Positions 18,996-28,100 of a stretch of 64,000 nt of DNA are shown here, in pieces; positions within the stretch are counted from its first letter, which is position 1; each line of letters starts with the position of its first letter. The position numbers and the translations under genes were made by a program. Location: assembly GCF_014643375.1 (NCBI RefSeq), contig NZ_BMJJ01000001.1:1-64000 (forward strand). The letters run 5' to 3'. Below the pieces are notes generated by a model that was given only the letters and a program-made list of their open reading frames with translations, was not told the DNA's origin and searched no databases. Source of the stretch: Aureimonas glaciei (lineage in GTDB: Bacteria > Pseudomonadota > Alphaproteobacteria > Rhizobiales > Rhizobiaceae).

Positions 18996-19544
18996 TCAGC
19001 GATAAAGGCTGATCGCCGCGCCGCCGGTGGTCTGGCCGTCATAGCGGGTGCCGCCGGAATTGTTGAGGCTCGCCACCGTCGACCCGCTCGAATCCTTCAG
19101 GACGACCTGGCTGCCCGAAACGTCCCAGGCCGAGACGTCGGCGACCTGGCCGGGACAGCCGCGCGACGCGGCGCGGTAACCGCCGGTCCACTTGGTCAGC
19201 GCCATGAAGATCTGGCAGTTGCCGCCGCCGGAAGAAACCTTCCAGGCGCCGACGAGACCCTCGCGCGTCACCGGCCCGGCCGAGGCGGTCTGGACCGGCG
19301 CGGCGGCCGGGGCGCCCGGCTGCGTGCCGGCCAGGGGATCGGTCGGCGGCGTGGTCGCGGCCGTGGCGGTCACCGGCGGCGGCGGAGCCGGCGGCGGCGG
19401 CAGCTGGCTCGACGACACCTGGCCGGTCGGCGCCGGCCGCAGCGGCGCCGGGCCGCTGTCGGCCATCGGCGAAACCGAGCGGGTGCAGCCCGAAGCCGCC
19501 AGAACCGCGACCAGAACCGCACATGTCTTCATCGTCCGTATCAT
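18996..19544 (-). CDS. Omp19-like lipoprotein, Inh/AprI-type protease inhibitor
   Basis: A 182-residue lipoprotein. The signal sequence ends in the lipobox LAASGC. There follows a long Pro/Ala-rich linker (PPPPAPPPPV) and a C-terminal domain of about 90 residues (GLVGAWKVSSGGGNCQIF ... RGCPGQVADVSAWDV ... YDGQTTGGAAISLYR) with the paired Cys of the AprI/Inh metalloprotease-inhibitor beta-barrel. The architecture matches Brucella Omp19, an outer-membrane-anchored protease inhibitor. The start is uncertain among GTG 19547, ATG 19544 and ATG 19532; GGGGAAAG suits 19544. Confidence 0.82.
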   Translation of the reverse strand: MIRTMKTCAVLVAVLAASGCTRSVSPMADSGPAPLRPAPTGQVSSSQLPPPPAPPPPVTATAATTPPTDPLAGTQPGAPAAAPVQTASAGPVTREGLVGAWKVSSGGGNCQIFMALTKWTGGYRAASRGCPGQVADVSAWDVSGSQVVLKDSSGSTVASLNNSGGTRYDGQTTGGAAISLYR

Positions 19545-19876
19545 CACTTGGTCTTTCCCCGATGCCGGCTCCGCGGCATTGATTGGCCGACAGCGCTCTT
19601 GGCGCTAACCCTCTCGATCGCATTCCGATCCCTCGACAGGGAAGAGAGGCTGGATTCCGCCCTTCCGTCGACAGACCCGCTGATGCCGGAAGCAGGACGG
19701 CAGAGCCGGCCCACAGCGGCAACAATGCGCCATTCCCACTTAAAGCGGTGGGAGGCCGGCTTTCGCAAGGCGAAATTCCCCCGCATTCGACTCAAATGCA
19801 CGCAAAAATGCCAATCGGCGCCCGAGATCGGCCAAAACGCCACAGCCGATCGCTCCGGTGCAGCAGGCCGACAAGG
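19545..19876. other. Intergenic region, no gene seen
   Basis: 332 bp between the Omp19-like gene start and the carbonic anhydrase end (both minus strand). It must contain the lipoprotein promoter. It is somewhat AT-richer around 19730-19830. I see no repeat, terminator or credible frame. Confidence 0.4.
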
Positions 19877-20545
19877 TCAGGCCGCGGGGTCCGGGTCGGG
19901 GATGTCGATCACCGGGCGCTGGAAATCGCCCGTCTCCGGGTCCATCGCCCAGAGCTCGCCGGTCGAGATGTCGAACCAGGCGCCATGGAGCGTCAGGCGA
20001 CCCTTGCCCTCGAGGATGGAGACGCAGGGAAAGCTGCGCAGATTGGCGAGCGAGAAGCGGATCGAGATGCGCTCCAACGCGGTCTGGCGCTCGCCGGCCG
20101 TCATCAGTTCGTTGCCCCTGACGATCTTCGCCGGCGCCTCGACCATGCTCATCCACTTGCCGATGAAGTCACCCGGCGACAGCGGCTTCGACTCCGGATC
20201 GAGCGCCGCCTTGATGCCGCCGCAGCGGCCGTGGCCGAGCACGACGATGTGCTTGACCTTCAGCGCCTGGACGGCGAATTCCAGCGCCGCCGAGGTCGCG
20301 TGGTACTCGCCGTCGGGCGAATAGGGCGGCATCAGGTTGGCGACGTTGCGGATGACGAAGAGCTCGCCAGGCGCGGCGTCGAAGATGGTCTCGGGCGCCG
20401 CGCGCGAGTCGCAGCAGGCGATGACCAGCGTTTCGGGCTCTTGCCCGGCGCGGGCGAGTTCCCGATAGCGCTGCTCTTCGGTCCGGTAGCGCCCGGACAT
20501 GAAGGCCTTGTGGCCGGCGAGGAGATGGTCGGGAAGCAGAGCCAT
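19877..20545 (-). CDS. Beta-class carbonic anhydrase
   Basis: A 222-residue zinc enzyme interconverting CO2 and bicarbonate in the cytoplasm. Zinc ligands are Cys45 with the Asp-Arg dyad (CCDSRAAPE) and the His/Cys of VLGHGRCGGIKA about 60 residues later. The start at 20545 has AGGAGC upstream. Length and spacing fit plant-type beta carbonic anhydrases. It stands in a minus-strand series with DUF429 and pdxY. Confidence 0.92.
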   Translation of the reverse strand: MALLPDHLLAGHKAFMSGRYRTEEQRYRELARAGQEPETLVIACCDSRAAPETIFDAAPGELFVIRNVANLMPPYSPDGEYHATSAALEFAVQALKVKHIVVLGHGRCGGIKAALDPESKPLSPGDFIGKWMSMVEAPAKIVRGNELMTAGERQTALERISIRFSLANLRSFPCVSILEGKGRLTLHGAWFDISTGELWAMDPETGDFQRPVIDIPDPDPAA

Positions 20546-20614
20546 GTTTTGCTCCTAGCGCATCGCATCGCCGCCAGCAATCGCCTCGCGCGCCGCGCCC
20601 GAAGAGGGAGAGGC

Positions 20615-21448
20615 TCAGGCCCAGATCGCGATCGGCAGGCCGCGCGCGTCGCGGTCCGGCGGCGACGGATGGGCGACGGCGATGCCGGCGGCATGACGGG
20701 CGGCGACGCACAGCATGGCGCAGGCATCGAGAAAATCATCCTGCGCCGCCCCCGCCGGGGCCGGCGCATAGAGAAAATCGCGGCCGAGCCCGGCCTCGAG
20801 GAGAAGCCGCCGCCGGTCCTCCATCCCCGTCGCATCGACGCGGCCCTGGATCTTCTTCGGGCTCGACACCGGCGTGCCGCCGTTCAACAGGCGGAAGGCG
20901 AGCTCCGGATGGCCCTCGATCACGCGCGTCGCGCGGCGGGGATCGGCGAGCAGCAGCCGGTCGATCTCGATGATCTTGGGAAACAGGCCGAACCCCTGGA
21001 TCGAAATGCGGCGCGGGGGATGCGACAGGCGCTCGGCGATGGCGCAGGCGGCGCGATAGGCCTCGCGGCGATGCAGTTCGGAGCGGAACGGGCCGGCGCC
21101 GGCCTCCACCGCCGGCCGCGCCGGGATCGAGAAGACGCTCGACTGGCGCTCGCCCAGCAGCGGCCGCGTCGCCTTTTCCGCCGCCCGCCCTGGCCCCTCG
21201 ATGCGCTCGGGCAGGCCGATCGGCATGTCGACGGCGATCACCGCATCCTCGGGCAGGGCGTAGAGCAGGAAATCGAAGCGCGGAAAGACCCGCGCCTGCA
21301 GGCTTTCCGGGAGGGACGGCAAGGCTCCTGGCCCCAGCTTGCCGACACGGCCGATCACCGCCACCCAGCCGGCGCGGCAGCCGTCGACGCCGGCGATCAC
21401 CTGCCCTTCCGCGTCCGGCGCCTCCGCCGGGCGGCCGCCGGGCGTCAC
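20615..21448 (-). CDS. DUF429-family protein
   Basis: A 277-residue protein of the DUF429 family (predicted RNase H-like fold). Visible signatures are VIAGVDGCRAGWVAV at the N-terminus, VIAVDMPIGLPE in the middle, and a conserved ERQSSVFSIPARPAVEAG stretch. The three acidic positions expected of an RNase H-like active site are at least partly present (D in GVDG, D in AVDMPIG). The biological role is unknown. It begins with GTG overlapping the pdxY stop (GTGA), so the two are translationally coupled. Confidence 0.8.
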   Translation of the reverse strand: MTPGGRPAEAPDAEGQVIAGVDGCRAGWVAVIGRVGKLGPGALPSLPESLQARVFPRFDFLLYALPEDAVIAVDMPIGLPERIEGPGRAAEKATRPLLGERQSSVFSIPARPAVEAGAGPFRSELHRREAYRAACAIAERLSHPPRRISIQGFGLFPKIIEIDRLLLADPRRATRVIEGHPELAFRLLNGGTPVSSPKKIQGRVDATGMEDRRRLLLEAGLGRDFLYAPAPAGAAQDDFLDACAMLCVAARHAAGIAVAHPSPPDRDARGLPIAIWA

Positions 21449-22338
21449 GCCCGCCGGTTGCCGTTCGGCAGTCCGAGGCGGCGCATCTGCACCATGGCCA
21501 TCGGATGCTTCAGGCTGTCGGTATCGGTTTCGAGCGTCAGCTCGTTGGCGCCACGCTTGGTCGTGCGGGCGAGGATTTCGTAAACCGCCGCCGTCGTCGT
21601 CTGCAGCGCCTTCTCCCCCGTCATGCCTGACAGGATGCGGGCGAGGAACACCGCCGAGGTCAGGTCGCCGAGACCGTTCGGCGCGTTCGCGATCTGCCGG
21701 TGCTCGGCCAGCGCCGCCTGGTAGCCGTCGACGAGGAGATTGCCGGTGCCGCCCTTCAGGAGCGGAAACGCCGAGGTGACCACCACCGTCGGCGGCCCGA
21801 GCGCGCTCGCCGCCTCGATCAGGTGCGAATTGTCGGAGAATTCGAGGCCGGTGAGGAATTCCAGCTCGAAGCGGTTCGGGGTGACGATGTCGGCGAGCGG
21901 CAGCAGGCGGTCGCGGATCGCCACCAGCGTCGCCTCCGGCTGGTAGAGCCTGCCGCCATCGCCGAGGACGGGATCCAGCAGGTAGACGAGTTTCGGGTTG
22001 ATCCGGCGGATCGCCTCGATCAGGCGCGCCACCGGCTCGACCTGTTCGGGCGCCCCGAAATAGCCGGTGACGACGGCGCCGATCTCGCCGAGCCAGGGCG
22101 CCCGGCCGAGATCGGCGACGAGCGCGGCGAAATCTTCCGCCGGTGGCACGATGCGCGTCGCCGGACCATGGCCGGGATGCCAGGGCAGCGTCACCGTCGG
22201 CACGGCCCAGACGGGAAAGCCGAGGGATTCCAGCGCCAGCACGACGGCGCGGTTGCCCACCGTGCCGCGCACGACATGGCTGGAGATCGACAGGACGGCG
22301 GGCCGATCCTGCCGTGCCGATGCATGTGTCTCGCTCAT
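21445..22338 (-). CDS. pdxY: Pyridoxal kinase
   Basis: A 297-residue ribokinase-like enzyme that phosphorylates pyridoxal/pyridoxine to the 5'-phosphate. The N-terminal LSISSHVVRGTVGNRAVVLALESLGF is the classic PdxY substrate region; further on are YLLDPVLGDGGRLYQPE, TPNRFELEFLTG and the catalytic GLGDLTSAVFLARIL with the general-base Asp. The ATG at 22338 is chosen by family start; a longer upstream frame overlaps the next gene. Intact. Confidence 0.93.
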   Translation of the reverse strand: MSETHASARQDRPAVLSISSHVVRGTVGNRAVVLALESLGFPVWAVPTVTLPWHPGHGPATRIVPPAEDFAALVADLGRAPWLGEIGAVVTGYFGAPEQVEPVARLIEAIRRINPKLVYLLDPVLGDGGRLYQPEATLVAIRDRLLPLADIVTPNRFELEFLTGLEFSDNSHLIEAASALGPPTVVVTSAFPLLKGGTGNLLVDGYQAALAEHRQIANAPNGLGDLTSAVFLARILSGMTGEKALQTTTAAVYEILARTTKRGANELTLETDTDSLKHPMAMVQMRRLGLPNGNRRA

Positions 22339-22342
22339 GGGA

Positions 22343-22624
22343 TCAGCTGCGCATGAGATAGAGGACGAGGGAAACCGACAGCACCAGGAAGGCGACGAAG
22401 CCGAGGATGCGGCCGATGCGCGTGCCCAGCACCTCGATCGGATCGTCCTGGTCCGCATCGACGGCGGAGAGATGCCCCCAGGTGTTGGACAGGAGACGCC
22501 CCGTGCCGGCCCCGATCTGCGGGCTGGTTTCCTCGTTGATGCGGCGCAGGATGGCCGCCGCTTCGCGCGCGCGCGCCGCATCGCCGGAATCCTGCCGGGA
22601 AGGGGTTTTGGGTGGTTCGCTCAT
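22343..22624 (-). CDS. Small protein with one C-terminal membrane segment
   Basis: A 93-residue protein. Residues 1-65 are hydrophilic (AREAAAILRRINEETSPQIG), and the C-terminus RILGFVAFLVLSVSLVLYLM is a single transmembrane helix, so it is probably tail-anchored in the inner membrane. It ends 4 bp before pdxY begins, suggesting one transcript. I do not recognise the family. Confidence 0.7.
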   Translation of the reverse strand: MSEPPKTPSRQDSGDAARAREAAAILRRINEETSPQIGAGTGRLLSNTWGHLSAVDADQDDPIEVLGTRIGRILGFVAFLVLSVSLVLYLMRS

Positions 22625-22770
22625 GCCGGGAAGCCTGACCGAAAAGCCGGTCGAGGGCAAGCCGCGCGCCGTCTGTCGCGCCCGCATTTGCCGTGGTAGA
22701 GAGGCTGCGCGCAACCGGCCCCTCGTCCGGGCTGACGCCGGGTTTGCCCATCCGCCTTCCGGAGCCGAAA

Positions 22771-23373
22771 ATGACCGCTGCCGCCCGCTTCCTCCGCCCG
22801 CTGCTCGTCCTCGCTTTGCTCGCGCCGCTCCTGTCGGCCTGCGGCATCAACAATATTCCGACGATGGAAGAGCAGGCCAAGGCCGCCTGGAGCCAGGTGC
22901 AGAACCAGTACCAGCGCCGCTCCGACCTCATTCCCAACCTCGTCGAGACCGTCAAGGGCTATGCCGCGCAGGAAAAGGAAGTGCTCACCGCCGTCGTCGA
23001 GGCGCGCGCCAAGGCGACCGCCACCAACATCGACGCCAGCCAACTGACCGATCCCGCCGCCGTGCAGAAGTTCCAGGCCGCCCAGGGCGAGCTCTCCGGC
23101 GCGCTGTCGCGCCTCCTCGTCACCGTCGAGGCCTATCCCGACCTCAAGTCGAACCAGAATTTTCTGGCCCTGCAGAGCCAGCTCGAAGGCACCGAGAACC
23201 GCATCGCCGTCGCCCGGCGCGACTTCATCGACGCGGTGCGCGTCTACAACACCGAGTTGAAGACCATTCCCGGCTCTTGGTATGCGAGCTGGTTCTATCC
23301 GGAGTCCAAGCCGATGGAGTCCTTCACTGCCGAGGCCGGCTCCGACCAGCCGCCCGCGGTGAAGTTCAACTGA
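22771..23373 (+). CDS. lemA: LemA-family lipoprotein
   Basis: A 200-residue LemA protein. The N-terminus has a lipobox-like LLSAC, so it is probably a membrane-anchored periplasm-facing lipoprotein. The diagnostic LemA core is QVQNQYQRRSDLIPNLVETV and LTAVVEARAKAT, followed by helical repeats, FLALQSQLEGTENRIAVARR and VYNTELKTIPGSWYA. The ATG at 22771 has GGAG upstream. It forms a three-gene run with two TPM-domain genes, a grouping widespread in proteobacteria. The function of the set is not firmly known. Confidence 0.9.
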   Translation: MTAAARFLRPLLVLALLAPLLSACGINNIPTMEEQAKAAWSQVQNQYQRRSDLIPNLVETVKGYAAQEKEVLTAVVEARAKATATNIDASQLTDPAAVQKFQAAQGELSGALSRLLVTVEAYPDLKSNQNFLALQSQLEGTENRIAVARRDFIDAVRVYNTELKTIPGSWYASWFYPESKPMESFTAEAGSDQPPAVKFN

Positions 23374-23383
23374 GGCGGGCGGC

Positions 23384-24250
23384 ATGGCGCTTCTGCCGAT
23401 GATCGCGCCCGCGGCCCGAAGCCTGGCCGGCAGAAGGCATCCAGCGATCCTGTGGCTGGCGCTGGCCGTCGTCCTCCTGGCCAGCCTGTTGCACCCAGCC
23501 GCGGCGCAGGAGTTTCCCGCCCTCACCGGCCGCGTCGTCGATGCCGCCGGCCTGCTCGATCCGGCGACCGAAACCGCCCTCGACCAGAAGCTCGCCGCCT
23601 TCGAGCGGACCTCGTCCGACCAGGTCGTCGTCGCCACCGTGCCCGATCTCCAGGGCCAGGCGATCGAGGAATTCGGCGTGGCGCTCGGCCGCGCCTGGAA
23701 GATCGGGCGGGCCGGCGAGAACAACGGTGTCATCCTCCTCGTCTCGCGCGACGACCGCAAGGTCCGCATCGAGGTCGGCTACGGCCTCGAGGGCACGCTG
23801 ACCGATGCCCTGTCGTCGCTGATCATCCAGAACGACATCCTTCCCGCCTTCCGGTCGGGGGATTACCCCGGCGGCATCGCCAAGGGCGTCGACGGCATCC
23901 TCAAGGTGCTCTCCGGCGACGCCGCCGAACTGCAGGCGCGGGCCGAGCGCAATGAAGGCTGGCAAAGCGAGGATGTCGAAGGCGCGGTGTTCTTCGTGCT
24001 GTTCGCGCTGGTCTGGCTCTTCGTCATGGGCGCCGGCGTGATGAGCTTTTTCGCCCGCCGCTTCGGCACCAAGGTCGGCAAGAACCGCTGGCGCTGGCTC
24101 GGCATGGTCTGGGCGCTCTCGCAGACGAACGGCCGAGGCCGGTCGGGCGGCTCCTTCGGCGGCGGTGGATTTTCCGGCGGCTCCTCGGGCGGCGGCTTTT
24201 CCGGCGGCGGCGGTTCCTTCGGCGGTGGAGGCTCGTCCGGCTCATGGTGA
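23384..24250 (+). CDS. YgcG-type TPM-domain membrane protein
   Basis: A 288-residue protein with a signal peptide (LALAVVLLASLLHPAAA), a TPM domain about 45-175 (LTGRVVDAAGLLDPATETAL ... VGYGLEGTLTDALSS), one transmembrane helix about 203-222 and a striking Gly/Ser/Phe-rich C-terminal tail (GGSFGGGGFSGGSSGG). The tail composition is usual in this family. It starts 10 bp after lemA and overlaps the next TPM gene by 7 bp. It probably works with LemA in envelope maintenance. Confidence 0.88.
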   Translation: MALLPMIAPAARSLAGRRHPAILWLALAVVLLASLLHPAAAQEFPALTGRVVDAAGLLDPATETALDQKLAAFERTSSDQVVVATVPDLQGQAIEEFGVALGRAWKIGRAGENNGVILLVSRDDRKVRIEVGYGLEGTLTDALSSLIIQNDILPAFRSGDYPGGIAKGVDGILKVLSGDAAELQARAERNEGWQSEDVEGAVFFVLFALVWLFVMGAGVMSFFARRFGTKVGKNRWRWLGMVWALSQTNGRGRSGGSFGGGGFSGGSSGGGFSGGGGSFGGGGSSGSW

Positions 24251-24885
24251 AACCTCTCGCCTTTTCCAAGGACGACCACGCCCGCGTCAACGCGTCCATC
24301 CGCGCGGCCGAGGCCACGACGCGCGGCGAGATTTTTGCCGTCTTCACCCGGGCGAGCGACAGCTACGTCTTCGCCTCCTCCTTCTTCGCCCTCGTCCTGA
24401 CCTTCGCCGCGGCCCTCGTCTCGGCCGTCCTGGCCACGGTCGCGGACATTTCGGTCTCCGGCCTGACGCTGCAGCTGACGGAATTGGGCTTCGCGCTGTT
24501 TCTCCTCCTGGCCCTGCGCCTTTCCGTGCCGCTGCGCATGCTGTTCGTGCCGGCCTGGCTGAAGGCCGAGCGCGCCCACCGCACGGCCCTCGCGCAGTTC
24601 ATGGCCCACGACCTGCAGGCGACGGAGAACCGCACCGGCATCCTGATCTTCGTTTCCGAAGCCGAGCACCATGCAGAGGTCATCGCGGACGCCGGCATCA
24701 ACGCCAAAGTGCCCCAGGCCGACTGGGATGCCCTGGTCGCTGTCCTGGTCGCGGCGGCGAAGGCCGATCGTCTCGCCGACGGCTATGTGGAGGCGATCGC
24801 GAAGGCCGGAGAGATCCTCGCCCGGCATTTTCCGGCGGAAGGCCGCAATCCGAACGAGATCCCCGACCGCCTCGTCGAGCTCTGA
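24244..24885 (+). CDS. Second TPM-domain protein
   Basis: A 213-residue protein. An N-terminal segment FSKDDHARVNASIRAAEAT with TRGEIFAV is typical of the COG3762-like TPM group; two or three membrane helices span about 40-115; and a C-terminal stretch ENRTGILIFVSEAEHHAEVI with DGYVEAIAKAGEILARHFP follows. It overlaps the upstream TPM gene by 7 bp, so it is co-translated. No catalytic residues are recognised. Confidence 0.85.
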   Translation: MVKPLAFSKDDHARVNASIRAAEATTRGEIFAVFTRASDSYVFASSFFALVLTFAAALVSAVLATVADISVSGLTLQLTELGFALFLLLALRLSVPLRMLFVPAWLKAERAHRTALAQFMAHDLQATENRTGILIFVSEAEHHAEVIADAGINAKVPQADWDALVAVLVAAAKADRLADGYVEAIAKAGEILARHFPAEGRNPNEIPDRLVEL

Positions 24886-25101
24886 CCGGCCGCTCCGGCC
24901 TCGGCGCCATTTCCGACGGCCGGCCGGCGGCGGTCGCCGCGGAGCCGGCCAGACCGGGCATGAGGCGGGGAAGGCACGCGGCGACCGGTCGGTCGCCCCG
25001 CTGCGTGCCTGGAGCGAAGCCTGCCATGAGTGCCGGGCGGGGGCGCGCGAATCAGTCGCCTGCCCTATGCTGGGGCACCGACCGCTGGAGGAATCGACCG
25101 C

Positions 25102-28100
25102 ATGAGCCGCGCCAAAGCCGACATCCTGACCGCCATTCTGGGCTCCCTCGGTGCTGCGGGCGATGCCGCCATCCTCACCCCGCTGCTGTTCGACCGCCCG
25201 CCGGCCGACGATCTCGAGGGCTTTGCGCCGGCGGCCCTGGCGCTCGCCGCCCGCCGCGCCGTCGCCGCCCTCGCCGCCCACCGCGTCGGGCTGCCGGTCG
25301 TCGCCGTCGAGGAGCACGCGGCCTTCAGCCTCGCCGGCACCGATCTTCGCCTGGTCACGATCGTCAACGACGACATGCCCTTCCTCTTCGACTCGGTGAT
25401 GGCCGAAATCGCCGAACGGGCCGTCGGCATCGCTTATATCTCGCATCCGATCCTCGACGTCGCGCGCGATGCGGCCGGCGCCATCGCGCGCTTTTCCGCC
25501 GCCGGGCCGGGCGAAGCGGCCTCCCGAAACCCGGCCCGCGTCAGTCTGATCCAGGTGGCGATCGAGCCGGACGCCGATCCCGAAGGCGGCGGGCGCCTCG
25601 CCGCCGCGCTGGAGCGCATCCTGCGCCAGGTGCATCTGGCCGTGCGCGATTTCGGCGCCATGCGCGAACGCGTCGGCGAGGCGGCCGCGGCGATGGGCGA
25701 TCGCGCCACCTCGCTGGCCGGCACGCCCCAGCAGGCCATGGTGGAGGAATCGGCCAAGCTCCTCGACTGGCTGCTCGCCGACAACTTCATCTTCCTCGGC
25801 GCCCGCGAGTTCGACTATGTCGGCGCGGCGCAGGAGGAGGCGCTGGAGCGGCGCGACGAGGAAGCGCTCGGCATTCTCTCGGACCCGGAAGTGCGCGTCT
25901 TGAGCCGCGCCGGCCAGGCGGTGACGACGACGGCCGAGATCCGCGCCTTTCTGCAGGCGCCCAATCCGCTCATCGTCACCAAGGCCAATTCGCGTGCGCT
26001 CGTCCACCGCCGCACCTACATGGATTACATCGGGGTCAAGCGTTACGCCGAGGACGGCAGCTTCGTCGGCGAACTGCGCGTCGTCGGCCTGTTCACCTCC
26101 TCGGCCTACACCCATTCGATCCTGACCATCCCCTATCTCCGGCTGAAGGCCGAGACGGTGATCGCGCGCTTTGGCCTTGCCAGCAATTCGCATTCCGGCA
26201 AGGCGCTCCTCAACGTCCTGGAATCCTACCCCCGCGACGAGATGTTCCAGATCGACGTCGACCTCCTCGAGCGCTTCGCCGGCATCGTGCTCGATCTCGG
26301 CGAGCGGCCGCGGGTGCGTGTCCTGCCGCGCGTCGACCGGTTCGACCGCTTCGTCTCCGTCCTCGTCTTCGTGCCGCGCGACCGCTACGATTCGCGCCTG
26401 CGCGAGCGCATCGGCCAGCTCCTGGCGGAACGCTTCGACGGCCATATCTCGGCCTATTATCCGGCCTTTCCCGAAGGCGGGCTGACGCGCGTCCACTTCA
26501 TCGTCGGCCGCAAGGGCGGCACGACGCCCGTGGTCGATGCCGAAGCGCTGGAGCAGCGCATCGCCGAAATGGCCAAGGCCTGGGAGGACGGCTTCATCCG
26601 GGCGATCCATGCCGCCGGCGCCGCGCACGAGCTCCTGCATTTCACCCCCGGCCTGCCGGACAGCTATCGCGACGTCATCGCGCCGGCCGAGGCGGTGAAG
26701 GACACCCAGCGCATGGCGCTCCTGGGTGAGGGCGCGGCGCTCTCGGTCGACTTCTACCGCCGCCCCGGCGACCCTGAGGCGCTGGTGCGCCTGAAGATCT
26801 ACCATCTCGGCGCCGCCGTGGCGCTGTCGACGCGCGTGCCGATCCTCGAAAACATGGGCTTCTCCTCCGTCTCCGAGCGGACCTTTCAGGTCCGCCGGCC
26901 GGACGGGCAGACGGTGCACCTGCACGACATGGATCTGGTGCGCCAGAAGGGCGGCGCGATCCCGCTCGCCGACGACGGAAGATCGCTGCAGCAGACCTTT
27001 GCCGCCGTCTCGGCCGGCCAGATCGAAAACGACGGCTTCAACGCCCTCGTCCTCGAAGCCGGCCTCGCCTACCGCCAGGCCAATGTGCTCAGGGCCTATG
27101 CGCGCTATCTGCGCCAGGCCGGCATCGCCTACGGCCAGGATTTTCTTGCCGCGACGCTGCTGCGCCAGCCGGCCATCGCAGCCCAGCTCTGGCAGGTCTT
27201 CGACGCCAGCTTCAACCCGGCCCATGCCCCCGTCCCGGCGCCGGCCACGTCGGACAATCCCGAGGACCCCGCCGATCCCCAGGCCGTCCAGCGGCGTCTG
27301 GCCGAGGCGCACGGCGCGGCCAAATGCTTCGACGCCGTCATCGAGGCGCTGGATGCCGTCGACAGCCTCGACGACGACCGCATCATCCGCCGCTTCCTCG
27401 GCGTGATCCTGGCAACGCTGCGCACCAACTTCTACGCCGTCGACGGCACCTCGGCCGAAGAGGGCTCGACGCCGACCCATGTCTCGCCGGCGCTCGCCTT
27501 CAAGCTCGATTCATCCGCCGTCGAGGGCCTGCCGGCCCCCGTGCCGTTCCGCGAAATCTTCGTCTTCGACGCCCGCGTCGAGGGCGTGCACCTGCGCTTC
27601 GGCCGCGTCGCCCGCGGCGGCCTCAGATGGTCCGACCGCAGCCAGGACTACCGCACCGAGGTGCTCGGCCTCGTCAAGGCGCAGCAGGTGAAGAACGCCG
27701 TCATCGTGCCCGTCGGCGCCAAGGGCGGCTTCTTCCCCAAGCGCCTCGGCGATCCCGCCAGCCGCGACACGTGGTTCGAGGCCGGCCGCGCCGCCTATGT
27801 CGTCTTCATCGCCTCGCTCCTGTCGGTCACCGACAACATCGACGGCGCCGCCATCGTCACGCCCGATCACGTCAAGCGCTATGACGGCGAGGACCCCTAT
27901 TTCGTCGTCGCCGCCGACAAGGGCACCGCGACCTTCTCCGACACCGCCAATGCCATCGCCCAGGCGAACGGTTTCTGGCTCGACGATGCCTTCGCCTCGG
28001 GTGGCTCGGTCGGCTACGACCACAAGGCCATGGGCATCACCGCCCGCGGCGCCTGGGAAGCGGTGAAACGCCACTTCCGCGAGATGGACCGCGACATCCA

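Noticed and set aside
23863-27480. A 1205-codon open frame on the minus strand
   Set aside because: It is antisense to the TPM and NAD-GDH genes, whose motifs are unambiguous. Its translation is a His/Gly/Asp/Arg-biased sequence of the type produced opposite GC-rich coding DNA.
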